DNA from: Nostoc sp. LPT | GTDB taxonomy: Bacteria > Cyanobacteriota > Cyanobacteriia > Cyanobacteriales > Nostocaceae | Assembly: GCF_017115165.1 (NCBI RefSeq) | Contig: NZ_JABXKF010000145.1 | Location: 162,803-226,802, forward strand | Direction: 5' to 3' | Length of the DNA: 64,000 nt | Shown: piece after piece, positions 24,728 to 32,513 of the stretch | How positions within the stretch are numbered: the stretch's first letter is position 1 | Layout of the letters: every line of letters starts with the position of its first letter | Translations under genes and position numbers: made by a program | The notes under the pieces: generated by a model | The model's input: only the letters and a program-made list of their open reading frames with translations | What the model was told of the DNA's origin: nothing | The model's database searches: none

Positions 24728-25078
24728 ATGTCTCACTTTAGCACCCTGCGTACCAAAATCACCGATGCCGAAATCCTCAAGGCTTCCTTGCGCGACCTCG
24801 GTATCAGCGTAAAGACTGAAGCTGATGTCCGTGGTTATAACGGTCAGCGTGTCCGTTCTGACATCGTTGCCGTATTAGAAGGCGAATATGACCTCGGCTG
24901 GTCTCGCAATGGCGATGGTTCTTTTGACCTAATCGCTGACCTGTGGGGCGTTGCTAAGAAGCACAACCAAACCGAGTTGATAAACTCAATCAACCAAAAG
25001 TATGCTGTTAACAAAACTTTGGCTGAAGTGAAACAGCGCGGTCTGCAAAACGCCAATGTGAAGTTGGTATTGCAATAA
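24728..25078 (+). CDS. DUF1257 / Ycf35-like protein
   Basis: ATG at 24728 gives 116 aa, with a strong ribosome site (TTGGAGGAAACCC) just upstream; a longer frame from 24689 lacks this. The start MSHFSTLRTKITDAEILKAS is the hallmark of DUF1257/Ycf35. It continues with LGISVKTEADVRGYNGQR and EYDLGWSRNGDGSFDLIADLWG. Small soluble protein encoded in many plastids and all cyanobacteria, function not established. Third gene of the RHH-ycf46-DUF1257 run, closed by a terminator. Confidence 0.88.
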   Translation: MSHFSTLRTKITDAEILKASLRDLGISVKTEADVRGYNGQRVRSDIVAVLEGEYDLGWSRNGDGSFDLIADLWGVAKKHNQTELINSINQKYAVNKTLAEVKQRGLQNANVKLVLQ

Positions 25079-25123
25079 CAATTTCTCTGCGCGTTCCCAA
25101 AGCTGCACGGGTTAACCATATAA

Positions 25124-25182
25124 ATAGCGGTTAGCCCGCTTTTTTATCGGGACTGAGATGTATTTCTCAGTCCCGATTTTTG
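25124..25182 (+). terminator. Tandem rho-independent terminators after the DUF1257 gene
   Basis: A weak hairpin (AGCGG-TTAGC-CCGCT followed by TTTTTT, about 25124-25145) is followed by a strong one. The strong stem ATCGGGACTGAGA (25146-25158) pairs perfectly with 25165-25177 around a 6-nt loop, then TTTTTG. It ends plus-strand transcription before the convergent pentapeptide-repeat gene. Confidence 0.85.
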
Positions 25183-25237
25183 ATGAGTCTAGTCAATACT
25201 AATTTAAAATAAGTAAGATTCTTGAGCCTGTTTGCTA

Positions 25238-26173
25238 TCAATCATCATCCCTTATGCTTCCATCTGGCATAACGGTACTGTCAAATATAGCGTTATAAAG
25301 ATAAGCATTGTTTAAATTTGCACCTTCCAAGTCAGCACCTGTGAAATTTGCTTTTTCTAAATCCGCACCTTCTAAATTTGCTTGAAAAAGAGAGCTATTG
25401 CTTAGATTCGTACCTTTCAAATTTGCATAGCTTAAATCAGCCTCGCTTAAATCCAAATCACTAAGGTCGGTATTTTCTAAGCTAGCAGAATTTAAATTTT
25501 CTCCAGAACCAATAAAAATAGCTTGTTCAAAAATCTCGAAAATACCTATTCCAGGTATAGAAAGATATCTTGTTTTTTCGTCAATTATTGTCTCAGTATC
25601 ATAGATACAGTCTGTAAGAAGTTCACCTATATCCATACCTGTAAGGTTAGCACCAATCAAATTTGCTTTCCGTAGTCTTGTTCCATCACTAAAGAAAGCA
25701 TTGCTTAGATTTGCGCCTCGCAGGTTAACTTTATCTAACGTACTTTGGTATGTCGTGATATTGCTTAAGTTGGCATAACTAATATTAGCTTCTTCTATCC
25801 AGCCATGATCCATATAAATGTTACTCAAATCTGCATAGCTAAAATCCACTCCTTGAAAACGACCAGACAAGTTGGCGTGACTCAGATTAGCTGCTTTGAA
25901 GTTAGCGTACTCTGCTTCAGCTCCGTCAAGACGAGCATTACTTAAATTAGCACCTTCAAAATTTGCTCCAAGCAGCGTAACCCTTTGTAGACTAACATTA
26001 CTCAAATTTGCGTAACTCAGATTCACATCATTAAGATGAGTACCAGTCAACTCAGCACCATTTAAGTTTACCCCACACAGATCAACTTCTTCCAAGTGTA
26101 GACGACTAAAATTGACACCAGAAAAATTTCTTTCACCTATGGCGTAGCGTCTGAGTAATTCTCCTGCATCCAT
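25238..26173 (-). CDS. Pentapeptide-repeat protein, 311 aa
   Basis: Two blocks of A(D/N)LXX-type repeats form right-handed quadrilateral beta helices: about residues 18-185 (LSYANLSNVSLQRVTLLGAN, FKAANLSHANLSG) and 228-297 (LENTDLSDLDLSEADLSYAN). They are joined by a non-repeat segment, LLTDCIYDTETIIDEKTRYL. No signal peptide or kinase domain. Such proteins are numerous in cyanobacteria and mostly of unknown function. It starts 55 bp downstream of the DUF5678-like gene and is likely co-transcribed with it. Confidence 0.88.
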   Translation of the reverse strand: MDAGELLRRYAIGERNFSGVNFSRLHLEEVDLCGVNLNGAELTGTHLNDVNLSYANLSNVSLQRVTLLGANFEGANLSNARLDGAEAEYANFKAANLSHANLSGRFQGVDFSYADLSNIYMDHGWIEEANISYANLSNITTYQSTLDKVNLRGANLSNAFFSDGTRLRKANLIGANLTGMDIGELLTDCIYDTETIIDEKTRYLSIPGIGIFEIFEQAIFIGSGENLNSASLENTDLSDLDLSEADLSYANLKGTNLSNSSLFQANLEGADLEKANFTGADLEGANLNNAYLYNAIFDSTVMPDGSIRDDD

Positions 26174-26228
26174 AGCTCCAAGCTCTAAACCTGTTTATTA
26201 ACATCAACTTTAAGATTTTGATTTAATT

Positions 26229-26570
26229 TTACCAAACCTGACTTAAATCTAAAACCAATCCAGGTAGTAAAGGTTCACCGCACAGTGTCTTAGGGTTATT
26301 CAATTCCTCAACCGCAGTATTGGGCAGAAGCGAATTCGTAAAATTTATTTCTATAGAAGCAGTCTGACGAGGAACTAGGTAAATTAAAAAAGGCTGTTTT
26401 GCAGCATTAGCTAATGTTAAAACTTCGCGTAAGTTTTCGCTGTGAGCAATTATTCCATTTGCATTGTAAGCGATATATTGATTTTTATATAAATCTAATA
26501 ACATCTGGCGGTTACGATTTAACCACTTGAACATTTCATCTGTTTCTCTTTTAGAGGGAGTTGTGTTCAT
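26229..26570 (-). CDS. DUF5678-like small protein, 113 aa
   Basis: The N-terminal half, WLNRNRQMLLDLYKNQYIAY then NGIIAHSENLREVLTLANAA and PFLIYLVPRQ, fits the DUF5678 pattern as I remember it. These domains often precede retroviral-type aspartic protease genes. The C-terminus ends PLLPGLVLDLSQVW. A 24-bp copy of the 3' end recurs upstream at 26640-26663. Function unknown; probably co-transcribed with the pentapeptide-repeat gene downstream. Confidence 0.6.
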   Translation of the reverse strand: MNTTPSKRETDEMFKWLNRNRQMLLDLYKNQYIAYNANGIIAHSENLREVLTLANAAKQPFLIYLVPRQTASIEINFTNSLLPNTAVEELNNPKTLCGEPLLPGLVLDLSQVW

Positions 26571-26639
26571 ATATTTAATTTTGTCTGTGGATGTAGAATA
26601 TCTCTGGCACTATTTTAATTGTCTGGTGCAAGAGGTGAG

Positions 26640-26711
26640 CTACCAAACCTGACTTAAATCTAAATCTAAAATAAACTCACCACTAGAACTAAAACCCTTC
26701 ACCTGTATCAT
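26640..26711 (-). pseudogene. Short ORF or remnant sharing the C-terminus of the DUF5678-like gene
   Basis: A 23-codon frame, ATG at 26711, ends FILDLDLSQVW and stop. The neighbouring full gene ends GLVLDLSQVW and stop. The shared DNA is TACCAAACCTGACTTAAATC plus four bases. It looks like the tail of a partly deleted tandem duplicate. Confidence 0.4.
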
Positions 26712-26798
26712 TTTGCTTGTTGCTGGTAATGTGCGATCGCATCGCTGGAGATCCACTTTTGCACCTATAGCTTAGACTTAAAAAAAAGCTTAGTATCG

Positions 26799-27983
26799 AT
26801 GAATCAAAGTATAAGTGGTACTCCCAGTCTGGAAGAACACACTCATGAAAATCTTGTTGTTACCAAACAACAGCTATTTGGCAAGCAACTAATTGTCCTT
26901 GCCTTGGAAATGCTTCTGGCATTACCTCTGGGTTTACTCCTCGCAAAGTTCCAAATTGGCAGGATTGCCTGGATATTTGGCGGGATTGCCGCTGGTACAG
27001 TGGTTCTCCAAGGGTGTCGAATTTTTTATCAATATTCTCCCCAACCTAACCGCACTGCTAGAAAAGTGGGAATGGCACTTGTCGGCTTAACTGTCGGCGC
27101 TTCCAATTCCCACGCTAATTTAGCTAGTATTGCTTCCGGTATTCCCATATTTATTTTTCTTACCTTGTTTTTGCTGCTGAGTGGAAGTTGTATCGGTTAC
27201 ATTTACTCCCGCGCCAGCAAAATCAACCTATTTACAGCAATGCTGGCTACAGTTCCTGGTGGTGTAGGAATTATGGCTGCGATCGCTGCCGATTACAATA
27301 AAAATGTTAGCTTGGTTGCCCTAGTTCAGGCGATTCGCGTCACCTGTGTAGTTGTTCTAATTCCCTTCATCGCTAAGACATCAGCTGGTAATTACTATCC
27401 GCAAACACTCCCAATCAAAGCCGCTTGGCTCAATTTCGATCCATCTCAACTAGAATTACTCTTGTTAGTACTCCTAATTACTGGATTAGTAGTTTATTCA
27501 GCTATATTATTTAAAATTCCCGCCGGCGATTTCTTTGGTGCATTATTGATTGGTATCGGGTTTAATCCTTTGCTACATTGGCTGCCTTTTGTGGGTGATA
27601 TTAGCTTTAGTCCGCCGCCTTTAATTAACTTATTGGGTCAAATGCTTCTAGGAATTACTATTGGTGAATATTGGGGAGACAAACCCAACTTTAGAAAGCG
27701 GACTGTCGCCTATGCCTTAATGTCTGTAGGCATGACCCTCATCGCCGGAGCGATCGCTGCTATACTTGCGATGCAATTAACCTCTTGGGACTGGTTAACC
27801 TGTCTTTTAGTCACAGCACCAGGAGGATCGGCAGAAATGATCTTAGTTTCTCTGGCATTGAATCATAATGTTGAAATTGTCACAACTGGTCATTTGGTGC
27901 GATTAATTGCGATTAATAGTTCTCTACCTCTTTGGCTGTTTTTGTTTCGCCATCTAGATGAGCAACTTTCTGAACCAGTTTAA
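26799..27983 (+). CDS. AbrB-family membrane protein (PF05145-type permease)
   Basis: 394 aa with about ten hydrophobic segments in two homologous halves. The paired signatures are VPGGVGIMAAIAADYN with LVALVQAIRVTCVV in the first half and TAPGGSAEMILVSLALNHNV with TGHLVRLIAI in the second. This duplicated PGG-x-x-x-M pattern marks the AbrB/ammonia-monooxygenase-like membrane family, not the AbrB transcription factors. Transported substrate is unknown. It is a single gene with its own promoter region; a 21-bp minisatellite follows. Confidence 0.82.
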   Translation: MNQSISGTPSLEEHTHENLVVTKQQLFGKQLIVLALEMLLALPLGLLLAKFQIGRIAWIFGGIAAGTVVLQGCRIFYQYSPQPNRTARKVGMALVGLTVGASNSHANLASIASGIPIFIFLTLFLLLSGSCIGYIYSRASKINLFTAMLATVPGGVGIMAAIAADYNKNVSLVALVQAIRVTCVVVLIPFIAKTSAGNYYPQTLPIKAAWLNFDPSQLELLLLVLLITGLVVYSAILFKIPAGDFFGALLIGIGFNPLLHWLPFVGDISFSPPPLINLLGQMLLGITIGEYWGDKPNFRKRTVAYALMSVGMTLIAGAIAAILAMQLTSWDWLTCLLVTAPGGSAEMILVSLALNHNVEIVTTGHLVRLIAINSSLPLWLFLFRHLDEQLSEPV

Positions 27984-28042
27984 TTGATAAAGGCATGGGG
28001 TATTGGGGATTGAGCAAAAGAGTAGAGTTTTTATGCTTCTTC

Positions 28043-28333
28043 ATGAGTATCAAAGACTCGTTAATGGAGTTCAAAGGCTCATTTATGAGTATCAAAGGCT
28101 CATTAATGGAGTTCAAAGGCTCATTAATGGAGTTCAAAAGCTCATTAATGGAGTTCAAAGACTCATTAATGGAGTTCAAAGGCTCATTAATGGAGTTCAA
28201 AGACTCATTAATGGAGTTCAAAGACTCATTAATGGAGTTCAAAGGCTTATTAATGGAGTTCAAAGACTCATTCACGAGTATCAAAGACTCGTTAACGGAG
28301 TTCAAAGACTCATTAATGGAGTTCAAAATATAT
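28043..28333. repeat. 21-bp minisatellite, 13.9 copies
   Basis: Fourteen head-to-tail 21-bp units of consensus ATGGAGTTCAAAGRCTCATTA, with no spacers. Three units (1, 3 and 12) carry an ATGAGTATC/ACGAGTATC variant, and those at the two ends are the most diverged. Because 21 is a multiple of 3, several frames stay open: MEFKGSL and NGVQRLI heptads on the plus strand, NSINESL heptads on the minus strand. No clear gene signal decides whether any is translated. Confidence 0.92.
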
Positions 28334-28429
28334 TTCTTATACCTCTCCCCTACCTTTTAACTTCTAAAGATGCAATTTGAATGCTGGTTAGCTTATCCTT
28401 TTGTTATCCAAATACGAAGGATGCTTTAG

Positions 28430-29245
28430 ATGGTTGCCCAAATCCAAGAACTTGAAGCCCAGCATTGGGTTAAAACTCGTTCTTCCCTCGATCCTACCGA
28501 ATCGACTTTCCTGATTTGGAAAGGTAAAATTTACGCCTTTATCCCCGGTGAAAAAAGACAACTCCTGTTTAAGATGCTGGGATTGAGCGTTAGCCGATGT
28601 ATTCCCACAGCAGAAGGTAGCTGGGATTTTACTTCTAGGGAACTGACTTACTACCTCAACCCCAAAACAGATGAGGTTTTACCCAAATGGGAAAATCCTT
28701 GGACAGGCGAGACAGTTCCGGTGATTCACGTTGCCAATAATCCTGTACAGGGAAAATTTGAGGGAAATTTCCCCGCACAAGTAGATGGTGACAGTACAAC
28801 CTTCGTTTTTGATATATTTCCTTATTACCCCAATCCCTTAGTAGACGATCCAAAATTTGCCGAATACAGCCCAAATCCAATTTATCAGGCAGCGGAATTG
28901 TTTAAATTAACAGTGCCAACCGCAGATTTATTCAACCCAGCACTTAAATCAGTTTCTCAACTCAAACTGAGTTGGGATCGGATTGGTCAATGGCTTCCCT
29001 GGATGAAAATGGGCGATCGCCCCGGTCATCTGATCTACAGTGCTGTTGGCAGCAAAGTCAATGGTTTAACACAACTGCCCCTAGTGCTGCAAGACGAAAT
29101 TAATAACCGTATTCCTCTATATAAACAAGCCCCAAAAGCATTGATAGATGGGGAAGATATGACTTCCTGGTTGTACTTCCAAAAACATTTTCAAGCTTAC
29201 TTGGCTGGTGAAATCTTCCCGCTTCCCCAAGCAGAAGAATTTTGA
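28430..29245 (+). CDS. DUF1838 family protein, 271 aa
   Basis: Soluble protein with LDPTESTFLIWKGKIYAFIP, LLFKMLGLSVSRCIP, WDFTSRELTYYLNPKT and TSWLYFQKHFQAYLAGEIFP. I recognise this as DUF1838, a family of unknown function found in cyanobacteria and proteobacteria. It resembles a lipocalin-like or ligand-binding fold in its many aromatic strands, but this is a guess. No signal peptide. A perfect hairpin follows the stop at 29252. Confidence 0.8.
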   Translation: MVAQIQELEAQHWVKTRSSLDPTESTFLIWKGKIYAFIPGEKRQLLFKMLGLSVSRCIPTAEGSWDFTSRELTYYLNPKTDEVLPKWENPWTGETVPVIHVANNPVQGKFEGNFPAQVDGDSTTFVFDIFPYYPNPLVDDPKFAEYSPNPIYQAAELFKLTVPTADLFNPALKSVSQLKLSWDRIGQWLPWMKMGDRPGHLIYSAVGSKVNGLTQLPLVLQDEINNRIPLYKQAPKALIDGEDMTSWLYFQKHFQAYLAGEIFPLPQAEEF

Positions 29246-29251
29246 TATACT

Positions 29252-29272
29252 CCCCCGAATTCGATTCGGGGG
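29252..29272. repeat. Perfect 9-bp hairpin after the DUF1838 gene
   Basis: CCCCCGAAT pairs with ATTCGGGGG around a TCG loop. There is no T-run, so it may slow or process the transcript, or be a transposon-end relic. Confidence 0.6.
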
Positions 29273-29486
29273 ATTCTAGGCTGCTAACAGCGACATAATA
29301 TTAACCTTGACTATCGTTTTAAAAGAACTATAGAATACAAGCCATCTCGCCTATCTGTAACAGTTAGTGAAGAACTCACCAATATAAAAATCTCATGTTT
29401 CAAAAGCATTTTATATGCTAAAGAAAACCTGGCTAACTAGCTAAAGATAGATGGGATTGGCGTTTAAACTAATCCCTCCGACTGCC

Positions 29487-29515
29487 GCGTAGGCGTAGCC
29501 AGCCATAAGCATCGC
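29487..29515. repeat. Dispersed 29-bp repeat, intergenic copy
   Basis: GCGTAGGCGTAGCC...GCATCGC; 25 of 29 positions match the copy inside omp85 at 13483-13511. It lies 20 bp upstream of the nucleotidyltransferase start. Confidence 0.7.
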
Positions 29516-29534
29516 TACTAAAATTGGAGATAGT

Positions 29535-30338
29535 ATGCCTGTTCCTGAACCACAAGGAGAGCTTCTAAAACAGATTTTGGCAAAGTTGAAGACGGATGAC
29601 CGCTTGCTAGGGGTAGCAATCGGTGGTTCCTATTTGAGTGGAGAAATGGATGAGTATTCCGATCTGGATCTCATTATTGTTGTAGACGATGTTCATTATG
29701 AGCAAGTTTTAAAAGAGCGTCAGCTTTTAGCCAGCAGCCTTGGGAAACTTCTAGCAGCTTTTATCGGTGAACACGTCGGCGAACCCAGATTATTAATCTG
29801 TCTCTATGACAGTCCTCTTGTACACGTTGATTTGAAGTTTTTGCTTTTACAAGATTTTCAAACAGACCGCACAGAAAATCCTATTATTCTATGGGAGCAA
29901 AGAAATCTACTAACCTTAGCTGTTTCAGATAATCTACGGAACTATTCACCTTTTGACCCGCAGTGGATTGAAGACCGCTTCTGGGTGTGGGTACACTACG
30001 GTGCAACCAAATTAGGAAGAGGTGAACTCTTTGAAGTAATTGATTTTCTTTCTTTTCTGCGTGGGCAAGTTCTGGCCCCATTAGCCAAGGTACAGGCTGG
30101 ACTGCTTCCACGCGGTGTGAGAAATCTGGAAAGGGAAATTCCATCTTATTTGAGCGATTTTCGGCAGACTATTCCCGCTAAACATGACCAAGAGGAAATT
30201 GCGCGATCGCTTCAGCATACCATTGTCTTTTACCGTCAGCTTCGTTCTGCCTTAACAACGCCTCAGTTAGTTATACACTCTCAAGCCGAAGCCGCCTCTA
30301 TAAAGTATTTACAAACAATAATAGATGGCTTTAAATAA
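29535..30338 (+). CDS. Nucleotidyltransferase-fold protein, 267 aa
   Basis: The motif GGSYLSGEMDEYSDLDLIIV (residues 31-50) is the GS-x-x-x-G-x-x-D-x-x-S-D-x-D signature of the polymerase-beta nucleotidyltransferase superfamily. A third acidic position is likely in LVHVDLKFLL. The C-terminal half is helical (WIEDRFWVWVHYGATKLGRG), as in aminoglycoside adenylyltransferase-like proteins. GGAGATAGT precedes the ATG. Substrate unknown; an antibiotic or small-molecule adenylyltransferase is one possibility. Confidence 0.75.
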   Translation: MPVPEPQGELLKQILAKLKTDDRLLGVAIGGSYLSGEMDEYSDLDLIIVVDDVHYEQVLKERQLLASSLGKLLAAFIGEHVGEPRLLICLYDSPLVHVDLKFLLLQDFQTDRTENPIILWEQRNLLTLAVSDNLRNYSPFDPQWIEDRFWVWVHYGATKLGRGELFEVIDFLSFLRGQVLAPLAKVQAGLLPRGVRNLEREIPSYLSDFRQTIPAKHDQEEIARSLQHTIVFYRQLRSALTTPQLVIHSQAEAASIKYLQTIIDGFK

Positions 30339-30395
30339 CTTTGATATGTTCTTGGTTTTCAAGTTGTATCTTGAAAATTGAGCTGGAATTATTGG

Positions 30396-30581
30396 TCAAT
30401 GTGATTGATTGATTCGCTTCCTTAATTCGGCTTGAATTTCTTCGTCTGTAGTGCAAACTACACCTGGTCTGGCTGCTAGCCTATCCATATAAGCATGAAA
30501 CGCCTCCGTATTTTGTGGATGCGATCGCACATAAGCTAGTAAATCCTTATCTGACATTGCCTGATAATCGGGCTGTGTCAT
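30396..30581 (-). CDS. DUF6887-like small protein, second locus
   Basis: 61 aa starting MTQPDYQAMSDKDLLAYVRS, aligned end to end with the start of the protein at 5315-5524 (MTKPNFSKMSRQELRAYILA). The C-terminal part (TTDEEIQAELRKRINQSH) is helical and charged. Its ATG overlaps the stop of a truncated DUF6888-like frame in an ATGA arrangement, so the original gene pair order is kept. Confidence 0.75.
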   Translation of the reverse strand: MTQPDYQAMSDKDLLAYVRSHPQNTEAFHAYMDRLAARPGVVCTTDEEIQAELRKRINQSH

Positions 30582-30688
30582 TTAACCATTACCTCTCCAT
30601 TAGAAAAAATTTCTACTTCAATTGTGTCGCCAATTAAAACAAATATTCGTTGGGTTCGTTCATTGTTGACACTCAAATAGATGTAGCC
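30578..30688 (-). pseudogene. 5'-truncated DUF6888-like gene overlapping the end of glsA
   Basis: The frame ending at the ATGA junction reads RIFVLIGDTIEVEIFSNGEV, which matches VFILAGVTEGLEILIFSDGQ in the intact protein at 5137-5334. The N-terminal half of the family is missing: the frame meets a stop at 30689-30691 inside glsA. A TTG at 30676 could start a 32-residue product. It could be a short active variant or a remnant left by a deletion that joined glsA to this pair. Confidence 0.55.
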
Positions 30689-31616
30689 CTAAGCATTGGG
30701 AAAGTTCTTCACACACCTTTACCCCCCGCACACTGTTACCACGCACATCCAGTAGTGGCGAAAAAACTCCAATGCCCATTTTATTGGGTACAACGGCGAT
30801 AATCCCTCCACAAATACCGCTTTTCGCGGGAATCCCAATTTTATAAGCCCACTCACCTGCAAAGTTGTACATGCCGCAGGTATACATAACACTCAGAATA
30901 TCTTTGATGTAACGCTTATCTACCGCTTGTTCTTTGGTAATGGGGTTAATACCTCTGTTAGCAAGGGTAGCCGCCATCACCGCTAAGTCTTGGCAATTCA
31001 CCATCACAGCACACTGCTGGAAATAAAGATCCAGCGCCTCTTCAATGTTCCGGTCAATCATGCCAAAGTTGAGCATCAGATGCGCCATTGCGCGGTTGCG
31101 ATGCCCTGTACTTCGTTCTGAGGTAAAAACTGAAATGTCAACGAACACGTCGCGGCCAATATATCGATGAAACATATCCAGCATTCGGTTGAGGCGTTCG
31201 GTAGGGCCAGAACCTTTGATTAAGCTTGTAGTGGCGATCGCTCCAGCGTTTACCATTGGATTATAAGGTCGCTTCGATTGCTCATCCAAAATAATCGCGT
31301 TGAATGCATCCCCCGTCGGTTCCACGCCAACTCTAGTCAAAACATAATCCAGTCCATGATCTTCTAAGGCAAGTCCATAAGCAAACACCTTAGAAATTGA
31401 CTGAATAGTAAAAAGTTGTTCGTAGTCCCCAACTTTGTAAACCTGACCATCTACTGTCACAATGCAAATGCTGAACAAATCCGGGTTTGCCTTTGCCAGT
31501 TCAGGAATGTATTTTGCGACTGCACCCTCCCGCAGTGACTTGTACTGGGAATGCAACTCGTTGAGAACAGCTTTTAATGGCGATGGTTCTATTTCTATAT
31601 CTCCTTGATTTGTCAT
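30660..31616 (-). CDS. glsA: Glutaminase A
   Basis: ATG at 31616 gives 318 aa; a TTG at 31637 would add seven residues. Serine-dependent beta-lactamase-fold glutaminase that hydrolyses glutamine to glutamate and ammonia. The catalytic S-x-x-K is in QSISKVFAYGLAL; NPMVNAGAIATTSLIKG, AVMVNCQDLAVMAATLANRG and PAKSGICGGIIAVVPNKMGI are diagnostic. Length is normal. Its 3' end overlaps the truncated DUF6888-like frame. Confidence 0.94.
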   Translation of the reverse strand: MTNQGDIEIEPSPLKAVLNELHSQYKSLREGAVAKYIPELAKANPDLFSICIVTVDGQVYKVGDYEQLFTIQSISKVFAYGLALEDHGLDYVLTRVGVEPTGDAFNAIILDEQSKRPYNPMVNAGAIATTSLIKGSGPTERLNRMLDMFHRYIGRDVFVDISVFTSERSTGHRNRAMAHLMLNFGMIDRNIEEALDLYFQQCAVMVNCQDLAVMAATLANRGINPITKEQAVDKRYIKDILSVMYTCGMYNFAGEWAYKIGIPAKSGICGGIIAVVPNKMGIGVFSPLLDVRGNSVRGVKVCEELSQCLGLHLFECQQ

Positions 31617-32513
31617 TAGGCTGATGGCATTTCCCAAAATACCTACTATATATAGAAGAGGTGCAGCTGTACATCCCTACAGTTACAAAGATTTTGTCAA
31701 AAACAGTTTGCTCTCAAAAATCATACTTGAGTAATTACTGAGGTTAAAAAAAAGGTATTGTAATATATATTACATATAGCATCTGTTATCTAAGCGATCG
31801 CAAAGTTTTCTTAATTTTTAAGTCATTAATCCGGAAAAATATTAACTTGAGTATTGCCTTTTTTTTATACTCAGCAATACTGTAATATCAAGTTATATTT
31901 ATCACCAATATTAGTCTAGTTGTGAGAATAAAAGTAATGATTAATGTAAGTAGAAAAAACTTTGAAAAAAGATATTAGACTCAAACTAATTTGCATAATT
32001 ATTTAAGATGTAACTCCTATCACGAGTTATTCATAGTTAAATCTAAATATTTCCTTAAATAAATTATTTTAGGTATTTATGCCGATGCTATTTAATTAAA
32101 GTTATATTATGTACCGAGATTAAATCGCAAAAAAACATGTAATCTAGAATACACGAGTAGTTGCGAACCTTTACAACCAATGTGAATAGGGTATCGTCAC
32201 TTTGGCATGAAATAAACATAAAATTTTTTGAAGAAATTTTTGACTTACACAAAAAAGCGTTACATAGCCAAAGTCCGCTTTTGAGAAAGGTTTCGCCCTT
32301 CAAATTGGAATGAAAATTTGAGAAAGCGGGCAATAGTTACGCTAAAACCCTGATCCCCAAGCCAAAAGGTTCGTGTTAGTCTGTTGCAGTTATAAAAAAC
32401 AAAGTGAAAACGGAACGAGTTCGAGTTTTTCAAATAGGGAAATCACTTTCATTAGTGAAAAATCCCGCAAGTTATAAAACTTAAGTTCTACAGTCGCTTT
32501 CAAAAACGGACGC
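31617..32513. other. Long AT-rich spacer, no gene recognised
   Basis: About 900 bases between divergent glsA and rlpA. An 81-codon minus frame at 32088-32333 has no family features and biased residue content. Only one HIP1-like site (near 31794) is present. Probably promoter DNA for both genes; I see no hairpin of note. Confidence 0.4.

Noticed and set aside
28043..28333. CRISPR-like direct repeats
   Set aside because: Units abut with no spacers and no cas genes are near; it is a minisatellite.
32088..32333. 81-codon minus frame in the glsA-rlpA spacer
   Set aside because: AT-driven composition, no start signal, no recognisable domain.
32400..32440. tRNA T-loop-like GAGTTCGAG sequence
   Set aside because: No acceptor or anticodon stems can be drawn around it.
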